From Actinophytocola xanthii (GTDB lineage: Bacteria > Actinomycetota > Actinomycetes > Mycobacteriales > Pseudonocardiaceae): a stretch of DNA of 64,000 bases. A model generated the notes under the pieces. The model was not told where the DNA came from. It ran no database searches and was given only the letters and a program-made list of their open reading frames with translations. The first letter of the stretch is position 1. Every line of letters starts with the position of its first letter. Below, piece after piece: positions 56,164 to 64,000 of this stretch. The position numbers and the translations under genes are program-made. The stretch spans positions 62,001-126,000 of the forward strand of contig NZ_MSIE01000005.1 of the NCBI RefSeq assembly GCF_001921205.1, read 5' to 3'.

Positions 56164-57255
56164 TCAAGCTGCGGGTTTGTGTGCGTGCTCCAGCTCGACG
56201 GCCTCCTCGGGCAGCGGGTGCAGCAGCGGTCCGACCTCGGCCAGCAGGTCCTCGGCGGCCCGCAGCTGGGCGGCCACCTGGTCGCGACGGTCCCGCAGCG
56301 TGTCGGCCTGCCGACGCGCGTCCTCGACGATCTGAGCGGCGCGGTCTCGCGCCTCCTCGACGAGCTGCTCGGCGCGGCTGTCGGCGTCACGGATCCGCTG
56401 CTCGGCACGAGCCGCGGAGTCGCGGTCGCGCTGCTCGGCGCGGGCGGCGGAGTCACGGTCGAGCTGTTCGGCCCGGGCGGTGGCCTCGCGGTCGAGCTTC
56501 TCGGCCCGCGCGCTCGCCTCGCCGACCAGCTGCTCGGCCCGGGCGGTGGCCTCGCGGACGAGCTTGTCGGCCCGGGCGGTGGCCTCGCGGACGAGCTTGT
56601 CGGCACGTGCCCTGGACTCGGTGTCGCGCCGGTGCAGCGCGGCGACGGCCTCGCTCCGGCGGGCGGCCATGGCGATCTCGAAGTCCGCCTGGACCTGCTG
56701 GCGCACGGCGGCGGCCTGGTCGTCCAGCTCGCGGCGGCGGCGTTCGGCCTCCCTGGTGGTGGCCTCGATCCGCTCCTGCGACGAGCGCACCAGCTCGCGG
56801 TGCTCGGCCTCCAGCTGGGCGCGGCGCTGGTCGAGCTCGGCGACGAGTCGCTCGTGCCGCTCACGCAGCCGCGCGGCGGCCCGCTCGGCGCTGGCCCACT
56901 GGTGCTCGGCGGCGGCACGGGCCCTGCTGGTGATCTCGGCGGCCTCCTCGTGGGCGAGCTCGGCCATGTGACGCAGCCGTTCGGTGAGCGCCTCCGGAGC
57001 GATCGGCGCGCGGCTGACCCGGTCGAAGCGCGCCCGCAGCTCCCGCAGCTCGGTCCTGGTGGCCTCGAGGACGCGGGTGACCTCCTCGGCGCGCTCGAAC
57101 GCGGCGTCCCGGTCCAGCGACAGCAGGCGCACCTCGGACTCCATGTCCTCGACGTAGCGCCGCACCTGGTCGCGGTCGTACCCGCGCAACACGACGTCGA
57201 AGCCGGTTCGCAGCGGCACGAGCTCGTCGCGGGGATCGGCCGCCTGCAGTGTCAT
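56164..57255 (-). CDS. DivIVA-domain coiled-coil protein
   Basis: Cytoplasmic coiled-coil protein (363 aa). The N-terminal DivIVA-like segment (F-D-V-V-L-R-G-Y-D-R-D-Q-V-R-R-Y-V-E, residues 19-36) is followed by almost continuous coiled coil. Residues 218-316 consist of nine 11-residue repeats beginning A-D-K-L-V-R-E-A-T-A-R, giving a hendecad coil. Relatives (DivIVA/Wag31, FilP, Scy) organise polar growth and cytoskeletal scaffolds. The ATG at 57255 has GGAGGTGG upstream. Single gene; no partner adjacent. Confidence 0.85.
   Translation of the reverse strand: MTLQAADPRDELVPLRTGFDVVLRGYDRDQVRRYVEDMESEVRLLSLDRDAAFERAEEVTRVLEATRTELRELRARFDRVSRAPIAPEALTERLRHMAELAHEEAAEITSRARAAAEHQWASAERAAARLRERHERLVAELDQRRAQLEAEHRELVRSSQERIEATTREAERRRRELDDQAAAVRQQVQADFEIAMAARRSEAVAALHRRDTESRARADKLVREATARADKLVREATARAEQLVGEASARAEKLDREATARAEQLDRDSAARAEQRDRDSAARAEQRIRDADSRAEQLVEEARDRAAQIVEDARRQADTLRDRRDQVAAQLRAAEDLLAEVGPLLHPLPEEAVELEHAHKPAA
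56308..56604 (-). repeat. Tandem 33-bp repeats encoding a hendecad coiled coil
   Basis: Nine consecutive 33-base units in the DivIVA-like gene. The first two peptide units are identical and the others diverge in charge (K/E/R/D), while Ala-Glu/Asp at positions 1-2 and Leu/Arg at 4 and 11 remain. Units could expand or shrink by slippage. Confidence 0.9.
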
Positions 57256-57345
57256 CGTTCCACCTCCACACCATCATCGGACTGGGTCTCAACGGTAGAT
57301 ACGAACGAGAGCCGCGGCATGTTCCCCGCATACCCCGATCGGTCC

Positions 57346-58911
57346 TCAGTATTGCTGCCATTCCTCGGTTGTGAGCCGAAGCACCCTCGGATCGTCCAGT
57401 GTGGACGGAGGGACGTTCCCGGACGGACGGCGGTCGGCCGGGAACACCGTCGCGGCGTCGAGGTTCGGCTGGTCGAGGAAGCGCAGCGGCGCCGGCGGGT
57501 CGACCGCGAGCGGCGGCGGCGAACCCTCCCGCGCGAGCAGGAAGCCCCAGTCGCCGAACGTGGGAACGTAGACGTGGTAGGGAGTCGCGTCGAGGCCGGC
57601 CGCGCGGACCGACGCCAGCACGCAGTCGAAGGTGCGGGGCGCGAAGTACGGCGAGCCGGCCTGGACGACCATCCGGGCGCCGGGGGCCAGCGCGCGCCGC
57701 ACCAACAGGTAGAACTCCTGCGAGTACAGCTTGGCGGTGGCGGTGGAGTCCGGGTCGGGCATGTCGACGACGACAGCGTCGAAGCGCTCGGTGGTCTCCC
57801 GCAGCCAGGCGAAGGCGTCCGCGGTGACCACCCGGACCCTCGGGTCGTCGAGCGCGTGCTCGTTGAGCTCGGTCAGCCGCGGGTCCTCGCGGGCCAGGCG
57901 CAGCACGGCGGGGTCCAGCTCCACCTCGACGACCTCACGCACGTCCGGGTACCGCAGCACCTCGCGCAGGGCGAGCCCGTCGCCCCCACCCAGGACGAGG
58001 ACGCGGTCCCGCCGGCCCGCGAGCACCGGGTGGACGAGCGCCTCGTGGTAGCGGTACTCGTCGATCGAGGAGAACTGCAGGTCGCCGTTGAGGAACAGTC
58101 GGGTGTCGGTCGGCCCGTCGACGAGCGGGGCGGACTGGGTGAGCACGATCTCCTGGTACGCCGTGGTCTCCGCGTGCACGACCGGGTCGTCGTAGAGGAC
58201 GTCGCGCGAGTAGCGCAGGAACGCGTCGCTGCCGGCGAAGGCCACCCCGAGGACGGTGAGCACGACGAGCGTGCCGGCCGCCACGGCGAGCCTGCGGCGG
58301 CGCGAGACGGTCCGCGCGAACAGGACCAGCACCACACACGCGCCGGCGACCGCGTTGACCATGCCGACGACCAGCGCTCCCCTGGTCTGTCCGAGCAGCG
58401 GCAGCAGCAGGAACGGGAAGGCGAGCCCGCCGACGAGCGCCCCGACGTAGTCCGCGGCGAACAGGTCGGCCGTCGCCGAGCCGGCGTCCTGGCGCCGGAT
58501 GCGTTGCAGGAGCGTCATCAGCAGCGGGATCTCCGCGCCGATCAGCGCGCCGACCAGCAGCGAGATCGCGATCAGGGCCGGCCAGTACAGGTCGAGCCAG
58601 GTGAACGCCGCGTGCAGCCCCAGCACCGACAGTCCGCCGACCAGGGCGAGGACGGCCTCCACGACCGCGAACCCGGCCAGTGCCCGACGCTGGAGCGGCT
58701 TGGCGGCCAGCGACCCGACCCCCATGGCGAACACCATCGTCGCCAGGACCACCGAGGCCTGGGTGATCGAGTCGCCGAGCAGGTAGGAACCCTGCGCCAC
58801 CAGCGCCAGCTCGTAGACCAGCCCGCAGGCCGCACAGGCGAAGGTGGCGAACAGGAGACCCGCGCGCAGCGCCCGGGTCCGCCGGCCCGGGCGGTCCTCG
58901 ACCGCGGTCAT
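57346..58911 (-). CDS. Membrane-anchored spermidine-synthase-like protein
   Basis: Protein of 521 aa. Residues 16-230 contain seven or eight hydrophobic segments. Residues 240-510 form a polyamine-aminopropyltransferase-type domain with V-L-V-L-G-G-G-D-G-L-A-L-R-E-V and V-V-V-D-M-P-D-P-D, the substrate- and decarboxy-SAM-binding blocks. It equals Rv2601 of mycobacteria, annotated SpeE, in a matching gene neighbourhood. Whether it makes spermidine or transfers an aminopropyl group to a membrane component is unknown. ATG start, eight bases after the DUF350 gene. Last gene of a seven-gene operon. Confidence 0.9.
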   Translation of the reverse strand: MTAVEDRPGRRTRALRAGLLFATFACAACGLVYELALVAQGSYLLGDSITQASVVLATMVFAMGVGSLAAKPLQRRALAGFAVVEAVLALVGGLSVLGLHAAFTWLDLYWPALIAISLLVGALIGAEIPLLMTLLQRIRRQDAGSATADLFAADYVGALVGGLAFPFLLLPLLGQTRGALVVGMVNAVAGACVVLVLFARTVSRRRRLAVAAGTLVVLTVLGVAFAGSDAFLRYSRDVLYDDPVVHAETTAYQEIVLTQSAPLVDGPTDTRLFLNGDLQFSSIDEYRYHEALVHPVLAGRRDRVLVLGGGDGLALREVLRYPDVREVVEVELDPAVLRLAREDPRLTELNEHALDDPRVRVVTADAFAWLRETTERFDAVVVDMPDPDSTATAKLYSQEFYLLVRRALAPGARMVVQAGSPYFAPRTFDCVLASVRAAGLDATPYHVYVPTFGDWGFLLAREGSPPPLAVDPPAPLRFLDQPNLDAATVFPADRRPSGNVPPSTLDDPRVLRLTTEEWQQY

Positions 58912-58919
58912 GCCCTCAC

Positions 58920-59345
58920 TCAGACGATCGCCACGGCCACGATCGCCGAGACCGCGAGGTGCGAGGCGCCGCTGACGTAGACCGCCGGGTGCGGCTGCTC
59001 CTCCATCAGCAGGGCGCCCAGCTTGCCCGGCGTGACCGCGTCGATGACCACGAAGGACAGGCCCATCAGCACCAGCCCGAGCAGGCCGTAGGCGAAGGTG
59101 GAGACCAGCCCCTCGGCCCAGTCGTTCTCGCTGGCCGCGATGGCGGTGGCGACGATGACGCCGACCCCCAGCACGTTGCTGGCCAGCAGGATCGCGGCGT
59201 TGCGGTGGCGCTGCACCCAGACCTGCTCGCGCAGGTTGCCCGGGGTGAGCAGGTCGACGAGCAGGAAGCCGATCGCCATCAGCAGCAGACCGACCAGCCC
59301 GTAGGTGGCGGCGATGCCGACTTCGGAGAAGACATCGGACAGCAT
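58920..59345 (-). CDS. DUF350 membrane protein
   Basis: Integral membrane protein (141 aa) with four hydrophobic segments arranged as two similar halves: G-L-V-G-L-L-L-M-A-I-G-F-L-L-V-D-L-L-T-P-G near residues 16-36 and G-L-L-G-L-V-L-M-G-L-S-F-V-V-I-D-A-V-T-P-G near 86-106. The DUF350 family includes YjfL of E. coli, found with a PspA-like protein, and Rv2600 beside speE. The ATG at 59345 begins M-L-S-D-V-F; earlier codons add a Pro-rich stretch. Part of the DUF4178-to-SpeE operon. Confidence 0.9.
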   Translation of the reverse strand: MLSDVFSEVGIAATYGLVGLLLMAIGFLLVDLLTPGNLREQVWVQRHRNAAILLASNVLGVGVIVATAIAASENDWAEGLVSTFAYGLLGLVLMGLSFVVIDAVTPGKLGALLMEEQPHPAVYVSGASHLAVSAIVAVAIV

Positions 59346-59358
59346 GGGTGGGTGGCTC

Positions 59359-60222
59359 CTATTCCTCGGGCCTGGTCTGGCGATCGGGGTCGGTGGCGGG
59401 CGTGCCACCCGGTGGGGTCCGGCGCGGCTCGGTGGTGGGCGGCGGGGACGTCGGCCCCGCCGCGGGCGGGTTGGTGAACCGGATCCTGCCCTCTTTGGTG
59501 GGAACCCGGTCGGGCAGCGTGAAGATCGGTGCCGCCCCCGGCGGGGTGGCCGCCGGCCTCGAGGACGCCAGTGCCGAGGCCGCGAACATCCCGCCGCCGA
59601 ACATCAGCAGGAAGCCCCACAGGATCGCACCGCCGTACTGGCGGAGTTTGTCCGAGCCCGGCGAGTTGGTCGGTGCGCCGTTGGCGGCGGCGGCCACCGA
59701 CGCGGGAGCGGGGGTGGCCTCCAGCGGCTCGGCCACGCCGGCGTCCGCGGCGAGCAGCGGCAGGGCCGACACCGCCTTGAACACGTCCACGTCGACGTCG
59801 TCGCCGACGAGACCCTCGAAGCTGACCAGCCCCAGGCTGTCCAGGTCGCTCGTGGTCGGGCGGACCCGGTTGCTGACCACCTCGTAGCCGACGGTGTCCT
59901 CGTCGATGGAGGACTCGTTCCTCCAGTAGATGCTCGCCCGGAACTCGACGGCCGCCTTGCAGTCGGAGGGCCCCTCGGCCTCGTCGATCGACCGCCCGGC
60001 GCCGAAGTTGGAGCCGACGCTGGTTTCCTGAACATTCTGGTTGTCGACGTAGACCACCCAGCCGTAGCAGACCCGCTGCGCCTCGTGGGCCTCGGCGAGA
60101 ATCCCCGCCAGCTCCTCGGCGTCGGCCTGGTCGAAGATCACGTCCGCCCACGCGGTACCCGGCCAGGCGGCCGTCGTCAGCGCGGCCATGGCCAGCGAGG
60201 CCGCGACCGACCGTCGCCTCAT
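59359..60222 (-). CDS. Secreted/membrane protein of unknown function, paralog 2
   Basis: Unrecognised protein (287 aa) paralogous to the gene before it. The signal peptide is cleaved near residue 26 (W-P-G-T-A-W-A). An extracytoplasmic domain to about residue 190 contains D-V-I-F-D-Q-A-D-A-E-E-L and two Cys (Q-R-V-C-Y-G-W and S-D-C-K). A membrane segment at about 195-215 (G-G-A-I-L-W-G-F-L-L-M-F-G-G) is followed by a Pro/Thr-rich cytoplasmic tail. ATG overlaps the preceding stop (ATGA). Compared with its twin, the ectodomain start and the stretch ending at the membrane are nearly identical while the tails differ. Confidence 0.75.
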   Translation of the reverse strand: MRRRSVAASLAMAALTTAAWPGTAWADVIFDQADAEELAGILAEAHEAQRVCYGWVVYVDNQNVQETSVGSNFGAGRSIDEAEGPSDCKAAVEFRASIYWRNESSIDEDTVGYEVVSNRVRPTTSDLDSLGLVSFEGLVGDDVDVDVFKAVSALPLLAADAGVAEPLEATPAPASVAAAANGAPTNSPGSDKLRQYGGAILWGFLLMFGGGMFAASALASSRPAATPPGAAPIFTLPDRVPTKEGRIRFTNPPAAGPTSPPPTTEPRRTPPGGTPATDPDRQTRPEE

Positions 60223-61133
60223 CTCCTGTCCTCCGGCCCGCCGTCCCCGCCGGGGCCCTGGCCGGGGTCGGGCGCGTCCCGCTGTCGCGACGGCGGGACG
60301 GCGGGGCCTGTGCTCCTGCCCGTCCCGGGCGCGTCGCCGGAGGGGGTGCCGGACGGGCCCGCCGACGGGTCCCAGACCGGGACCGTCCCCCCGGGACCGT
60401 CGGACCAGTCCGGTGGCAGGAAGTTCGGTGCCTGTTCCCGCGGGGCGCGCGCGGCCCGCGCCGCGGGGCGGGAGGACCGCAGCGCCCACACCGCGAACAC
60501 CACGGCGGCCAGGATCAGCGCACCGGCCCAGAGCATCGCGCCGCCGGCGCGCCGCCAGAAGTCCGAGCCCGGCGAGTTGGTCGGTGCGCCGTTGGCCGCG
60601 GCGACCGCGGACTCGGGAGCGGGGCTCGCCTCCAGGGGCTCGGCCACGCCGGCGTCCGCGGCGAGCAGCGGCAGGGCCGACACCGCCTTGAACACGTCCA
60701 CGTCGACGTTGTCGCCCTTGAGACTGTCCACACTGATCAGCTGGAGGCTGTCCAGGTCGCTCGTCGTCGGGCCGCTGGGGTTGCTGACCACCTGGTAGCT
60801 GGCGGAGTCCTCGGCCTCGGAGGACTCGCTGGTCCAGGTGACGTCCGCCTGGAACTCGACGGTCGTCTCGCAGCTCTGCGCCTCCGGAACCTCGTCGAGC
60901 GCCGGCCCGACGCCGAAGTTGGAGCCGGCGCTGGACTCCTGGATGCCGACGTTGTTCACGTCGACCACCCAGCCATAGCAGACCCGCTGCGCCTCGTAGG
61001 CCTCGGCGAGGATCCCCGCCAGCTCCTCCGCGTCGGCCTGGTCGAAGATCACGTCAGCGGACGCGGTACCCGGCCAGACCGGCACCGCCAGCGCGGCCAC
61101 GGCCAGCGCGGCCACGACCGACCCGCGCCTCAT
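60219..61133 (-). CDS. Secreted/membrane protein of unknown function, paralog 1
   Basis: Unrecognised protein (304 aa). Signal peptide (residues 1-26), ectodomain beginning D-V-I-F-D-Q-A-D-A-E-E-L, two conserved Cys, the block V-F-K-A-V-S-A-L-P-L-L-A-A-D-A-G-V, one membrane segment near 195-220 and a long Gly/Pro/Asp-rich tail. It is the twin of the next gene and arose by tandem duplication. ATG overlaps the DUF4247 stop (ATGA). The position within the conserved Rv2597-Rv2601-like operon suggests a role at the membrane with DUF350 and the SpeE-like protein. Confidence 0.75.
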   Translation of the reverse strand: MRRGSVVAALAVAALAVPVWPGTASADVIFDQADAEELAGILAEAYEAQRVCYGWVVDVNNVGIQESSAGSNFGVGPALDEVPEAQSCETTVEFQADVTWTSESSEAEDSASYQVVSNPSGPTTSDLDSLQLISVDSLKGDNVDVDVFKAVSALPLLAADAGVAEPLEASPAPESAVAAANGAPTNSPGSDFWRRAGGAMLWAGALILAAVVFAVWALRSSRPAARAARAPREQAPNFLPPDWSDGPGGTVPVWDPSAGPSGTPSGDAPGTGRSTGPAVPPSRQRDAPDPGQGPGGDGGPEDRR

Positions 61134-61549
61134 TTCCCAGCCCCCGGCCCACCGCCGCGAACACCCTCACCCGACCCCGAGCCGGTGCCCCAGACCCCGA
61201 CGACGAACGGGAACCAGTGCGCGTACCCGCGGCGCTCGTCGTCGATGTAGATCCGGGAGCCGGTCCCACTCGCGGTGACGGCGACGATGTCGTCGGAGTA
61301 GCGCATGAAGTAGCCCTGCGGGTCGACCTGCACGTCAGCCGGTGGAACGGCGGCCCGGATGGACTCGTACACGGCCTTGGGCTTCTTGTTCGACGCGTAG
61401 ACGATCGAGTCGCCGTTGGAGGACACGCGCTGGTAGTTGTCCGACAGGTGGCCGCGGATGCTCTGGCCGCCGAGCAGGGCCACCAGGAGCACGATCAGCC
61501 CGATGCCGCCGAGCCCTCCGGCCAGGAGGAACTTGCCCCGCCTGCTCAT
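61130..61549 (-). CDS. DUF4247 protein
   Basis: Small membrane-anchored protein (139 aa). One N-terminal hydrophobic helix (L-L-A-G-G-L-G-G-I-G-L-I-V-L-L-V-A-L-L-G, about residues 8-27) is followed by an outside domain with R-Y-S-D-D-I-V-A-V and I-Y-I-D-D-E-R-R-G-Y, then a Gly-rich tail. Matches Rv2599 by order. ATG overlaps the DUF2617 stop (ATGA). Function unknown. Confidence 0.82.
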   Translation of the reverse strand: MSRRGKFLLAGGLGGIGLIVLLVALLGGQSIRGHLSDNYQRVSSNGDSIVYASNKKPKAVYESIRAAVPPADVQVDPQGYFMRYSDDIVAVTASGTGSRIYIDDERRGYAHWFPFVVGVWGTGSGSGEGVRGGGPGAGK

Positions 61550-62037
61550 ACCGGCCTCACCACGCTCACCGTCTCCACCAGCTCACCGGCCTGCGGGTAG
61601 GCGTGCCAGGTCCGCCAGCTCGCCCCGTCCCCGTCCGGCCACGCACGCAGCGCGGTCACCGCGAGCGGGGAGCCGGGGAACTCACCGACCAGCGCGTTCT
61701 CGTCGGCGGCGCACTCGAGCACGATCGCGCGAACGCGGTCGGCGAGCTCGTCGCCGTCGAGCCGGTGGCAGTGCGCCTCGAACGTCGTCCGCCAGCCGCC
61801 GGCCAGCGACTCCTCGCGCGCGGGCAACGCACCGGGCCGGTCCGGCAGGCAGGCCACGGTCTCCGACCAGCCGTCCAGCACCACCTGGTGCGAGGCGCCG
61901 AGCACCCGCAGCTCGAGGGCGACGCCCGGCAGCACCACCCGGTGCGTGCCCAGCGCCGGCAGCGGGCGCAGGCCGTAGGCAAGGCTGAGGTCGGCGGCTC
62001 GCGAGTCGGCGAACCGGGTGTCCAGGCGGGCTCTCAC
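61546..62037 (-). CDS. DUF2617 protein
   Basis: Soluble protein (163 aa) of the DUF2617 family, equal to Rv2598 by position. Conserved-looking parts are L-S-L-A-Y-G-L near residues 17-23, the acidic stretch near 94-102 and W-R-T-W-H-A-Y-P near the end. No catalytic motif is evident. The GTG overlaps the DUF4178 stop (GTGA), so translation is coupled. Probably works with the membrane proteins of the operon. Confidence 0.82.
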   Translation of the reverse strand: MRARLDTRFADSRAADLSLAYGLRPLPALGTHRVVLPGVALELRVLGASHQVVLDGWSETVACLPDRPGALPAREESLAGGWRTTFEAHCHRLDGDELADRVRAIVLECAADENALVGEFPGSPLAVTALRAWPDGDGASWRTWHAYPQAGELVETVSVVRPV

Positions 62038-62642
62038 GTGCGATCACTGCCGGCCGGGTAGACGCGCAGCGCCGGCAGCGGGATCTCCTCGCCGAGCCCG
62101 GCCTCCCACTTGCCGCCGTCGAACCGCTCGAAGCTCAGCGCCTTGCCGCCAGGGCCGGCGTAGTCGACGTACTCGACCGAGCCGCGCTCGGCGACCGTCG
62201 TGGTGCCCTCGGAGGTGTAGCGGGCGGTGCCGTCCTCGTCCCGGGTGTAGGTGACCCCGCCGACCTCCATGGTCTTCCCGCCGGGCGCGTCGACCAGGTC
62301 GGTCTCGCGCCAGAAGTAGACCTCGAGGTCCGGGTCCTCCTCGACCGAGACCCACACCCGGTCACCCCGCGCATCGTCCAGGAAGTGCTCCGACCAGCTG
62401 AAACCACCCTCAGTTAGCCGGAGCGAGCCACGCACGAAGTACAGCTGGTCGCCGTAGTCGATCATGTCGCCGGCACGGACGGTCCGGATATCGGTGATGC
62501 CCTGGTGGTCGGCCAGCGGGTCGACCGGCTTGGCCGGCCTCTCGGCGGCCACCGGCCGGCGGTTGGCCCGCGACCGCAGCCAGAGCACGACGCCCACCCC
62601 CACCAGCGCGAGCAGGATCAGCACAAGCAGAAGCTCGGTCAC
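62034..62642 (-). CDS. DUF4178 protein
   Basis: Membrane-anchored protein (202 aa). A single N-terminal hydrophobic segment (residues 4-22) with basic residues after it leaves the rest in the cytoplasm. The DUF4178 domain follows (G-D-M-I-D-Y-G-D-Q-L-Y-F-V-R-G-S and later Y-V-D-Y-A-G-P-G-G-K-A). It is the first gene of the operon; its GTG has GGGGAGGAACC upstream. Equivalent to Rv2597 by order. The 103 bases before it, up to the mnmA end, hold the operon promoter. Confidence 0.85.
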   Translation of the reverse strand: MTELLLVLILLALVGVGVVLWLRSRANRRPVAAERPAKPVDPLADHQGITDIRTVRAGDMIDYGDQLYFVRGSLRLTEGGFSWSEHFLDDARGDRVWVSVEEDPDLEVYFWRETDLVDAPGGKTMEVGGVTYTRDEDGTARYTSEGTTTVAERGSVEYVDYAGPGGKALSFERFDGGKWEAGLGEEIPLPALRVYPAGSDRT

Positions 62643-62745
62643 GACCGGTTCCTCCCCACGTCAAGGCCCGACGCCCGCGAGCATAGTCGGACCTGTGATC
62701 ACTCGAACGGCTGCTTGACCGCGACCGTTGCGACTTCGAGACCCG

Positions 62746-63834
62746 CTAGGTGGCCGCGGTGATCGTCGCGCTGCCGAGCACGACGTCGCCGCCGGGGTCC
62801 TCCCGGTAGAGCACGACGGCCTGCCCGGGGGCGACCCCGCGCAGCTCGTCGGTCAGCCGCACCACCAGCTCGCCGTCCACAACGGACGCTGTGGCACTGG
62901 CCGTGCCGCCGTGGGCCCGCACCTGGGCCACGCAGGCCACCTCGCCGGCGAGCTGCTCGCCGGAGGGCCACACCGGCGCCGCGCCGACGATCCGGCGCAC
63001 GGCGAGCCGCTCGGCCGAGCCGACCCGCACCGAGCCGGACACCGGCTCCAGCGACAGCACGTAGCGCGGCCGCCCGTCCGCCGCCGGCACCCGCAGGCCG
63101 AGCCCGTGGCGCTGACCCACGGTGAACCCGTGCACCCCGGCGTGCTCGCCGAGGACCGCGCCGCTCTCGTCGTCCACCAGCGCACCCGGCCGCTCGCCGA
63201 GCCGCCGGGTGAGGAAGGCGCGGGTGTCGCCGTCGGGGATGAAGCAGATGTCGTGGCTGTCCGGCTTGTCGGCGACCGCGAGGCCGCGGCCCGCGGCCTC
63301 GGCCCGGACGTCGGCCTTCACCGAGTCGCCGAGCGGGAACATCGCGTGCCGCAGCTGGTCGGGGCGCAGCGAGGCGAGGACGTAGGACTGGTCCTTGCCG
63401 GCGTCGGCGCTGCGCCGCAGCTCGGGCCGGCCATCGACGAGCGACAGGCGCGCGTAGTGGCCGGTGCAGACCGCGTCGAAGCCGAGCGCCACCGCCTTGT
63501 CCAGCAGGGCGGCGAACTTGATCCGCTCGTTGCACCGCAGGCAGGGGTTCGGCGTCCGGCCGGCGGCGTACTCGGCGACGAAGTCCTCGACCACGTCCTC
63601 GGTGAACCGCTCGGCGAAGTCCCAGACATAGAACGGGATCCCGATGATGTCGGCGACCCGCCGGGCGTCGTTGGCGTCCTCGACCGTGCAGCAGCCCCGC
63701 GCGCCGGTACGCAGCGTGCCCGGCTTTGCCGACAGGGCGAGGTGGACCCCGGTCACGTCGTGCCCGGCGGCCACCGCCCGCGCCGCCGCGACCGCCGAGT
63801 CGACCCCGCCGCTCATCGCCGCGAGCACGCGCAC
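62746..63834 (-). CDS. mnmA: tRNA-specific 2-thiouridylase
   Basis: Adds sulfur to uridine 34 of Lys, Glu and Gln tRNAs (362 aa). The ATP-pyrophosphatase loop S-G-G-V-D-S is at 8-13. The catalytic Cys101 (L-R-C-N-E-R-I-K-F) and the sulfur-relay Cys197 (H-D-I-C-F-I) are intact. C-terminal beta-barrel domains follow. The GTG start lies two bases after the stop of the cysteine desulfurase gene, which supplies the sulfur, matching Rv3024c-Rv3025c. Confidence 0.96.
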   Translation of the reverse strand: MRVLAAMSGGVDSAVAAARAVAAGHDVTGVHLALSAKPGTLRTGARGCCTVEDANDARRVADIIGIPFYVWDFAERFTEDVVEDFVAEYAAGRTPNPCLRCNERIKFAALLDKAVALGFDAVCTGHYARLSLVDGRPELRRSADAGKDQSYVLASLRPDQLRHAMFPLGDSVKADVRAEAAGRGLAVADKPDSHDICFIPDGDTRAFLTRRLGERPGALVDDESGAVLGEHAGVHGFTVGQRHGLGLRVPAADGRPRYVLSLEPVSGSVRVGSAERLAVRRIVGAAPVWPSGEQLAGEVACVAQVRAHGGTASATASVVDGELVVRLTDELRGVAPGQAVVLYREDPGGDVVLGSATITAAT

Positions 63835-63836
63835 GG

Positions 63837-64000
63837 CTAGACCTCCACCCGGCGTCGGGCGCCGACGAGTCCGGCGTTGCGGGCCCGCTCGACGACCGGG
63901 GCGATCACCGCGGCCAGCGCGGCCACGTCGGCGCGGGTCGAGGAGTGGCCGAGCGAGAAGCGCAGCGAACCGCGTGCCAGGTCGGCCTCGACGTCCATCG
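63837..64000 (-). CDS. Cysteine desulfurase, IscS/NifS family (C-terminus only)
   Basis: Only the last 53 residues are inside the window, ending at the TAG at 63837-63839. They include [11 protein letters not shown], the conserved C-terminal block of the NifS/IscS aminotransferase class V fold, and an ending [11 protein letters not shown]. The active-site Cys and Lys lie outside the window. The coupled order with mnmA (two bases between) supports sulfur delivery for tRNA thiolation. The gene continues beyond the right edge. Confidence 0.85.
   Translation of the reverse strand, partial: MDVEADLARGSLRFSLGHSSTRADVAALAAVIAPVVERARNAGLVGARRRVEV

Overview
The window is a high-GC actinobacterial chromosome segment. 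GTG and TTG starts, 4-base stop/start overlaps and the gene order point to the order Pseudonocardiales (inference). Two conserved blocks follow the order known from Mycobacterium tuberculosis: uppS, recO, era, deaminase-like, CBS protein, ybeY, phoH, rsmE, dnaJ2, hrcA; and gatB, gatA, gatC, ACT protein, ligA, MetE-like protein, ending with mnmA and a cysteine desulfurase. No rRNA, tRNA, CRISPR array, insertion sequence or phage gene was seen, and no gene-free stretch exceeds 300 bases (the longest are 17926-18190 and 55912-56163).

Layout. 1-4153: sugar ABC importer (two permeases and a binding lipoprotein), divergent from a LacI-family regulator. Two GGGAGCGCTCCC palindromes between them match the cellobiose-repressor (CebR/CelR) box. 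4339-19698: housekeeping block on the minus strand (metal-permease-like pair, uppS, recO, MOSC, era, ybeY, phoH, HIT, LigD-type polymerase, rsmE, dnaJ, hrcA), then hisS and an EF-hand gene on plus. 19670-29398: membrane protein, P450 with TetR, hemW, DoxX, a 2-hydroxyacid dehydrogenase, a lipoprotein and a 989-residue SARP/AfsR-type regulator. 29435-33595: gatCAB and the ACT protein. 33653-38786: accessory block (PadR/SGNH hydrolase, Cys-containing secreted protein, TetR/SDR, methyltransferase, GNAT). 38779-40896: ligA. 40944-45753: accessory block (XRE/DUF397 pair of lower GC, TetR/MFS, secreted S1 protease). 45906-57255: MetE-like protein, PLP dehydratase, VOC protein, AraC, LysR/EamA, small heat-shock protein and J-domain protein, MarR/LLM oxidoreductase, a GH10-CBM2 xylanase, and a DivIVA-like coiled-coil protein. 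57346-62642: a seven-gene membrane operon (DUF4178, DUF2617, DUF4247, two tandem paralogs of unknown function, DUF350, membrane-anchored spermidine-synthase-like protein). 62746-64000: mnmA and the 3' end of a cysteine desulfurase gene.

Common themes. Most accessory genes form small regulator/target pairs, and each intergenic region carries its own palindromic operator: CebR-type, TetR (three sets), PadR, LysR and MarR. The heat-shock gene carries a site identical in form to the RheA operator, but no rheA gene is visible. Nine genes, mostly regulators, have a TANNNT hexamer exactly six bases before the start codon, the signature of leaderless mRNAs. Four strong inverted repeats probably act as terminators. 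The least understood unit is the DUF4178-to-SpeE operon, which here contains a duplicated secreted/membrane protein between its conserved members.
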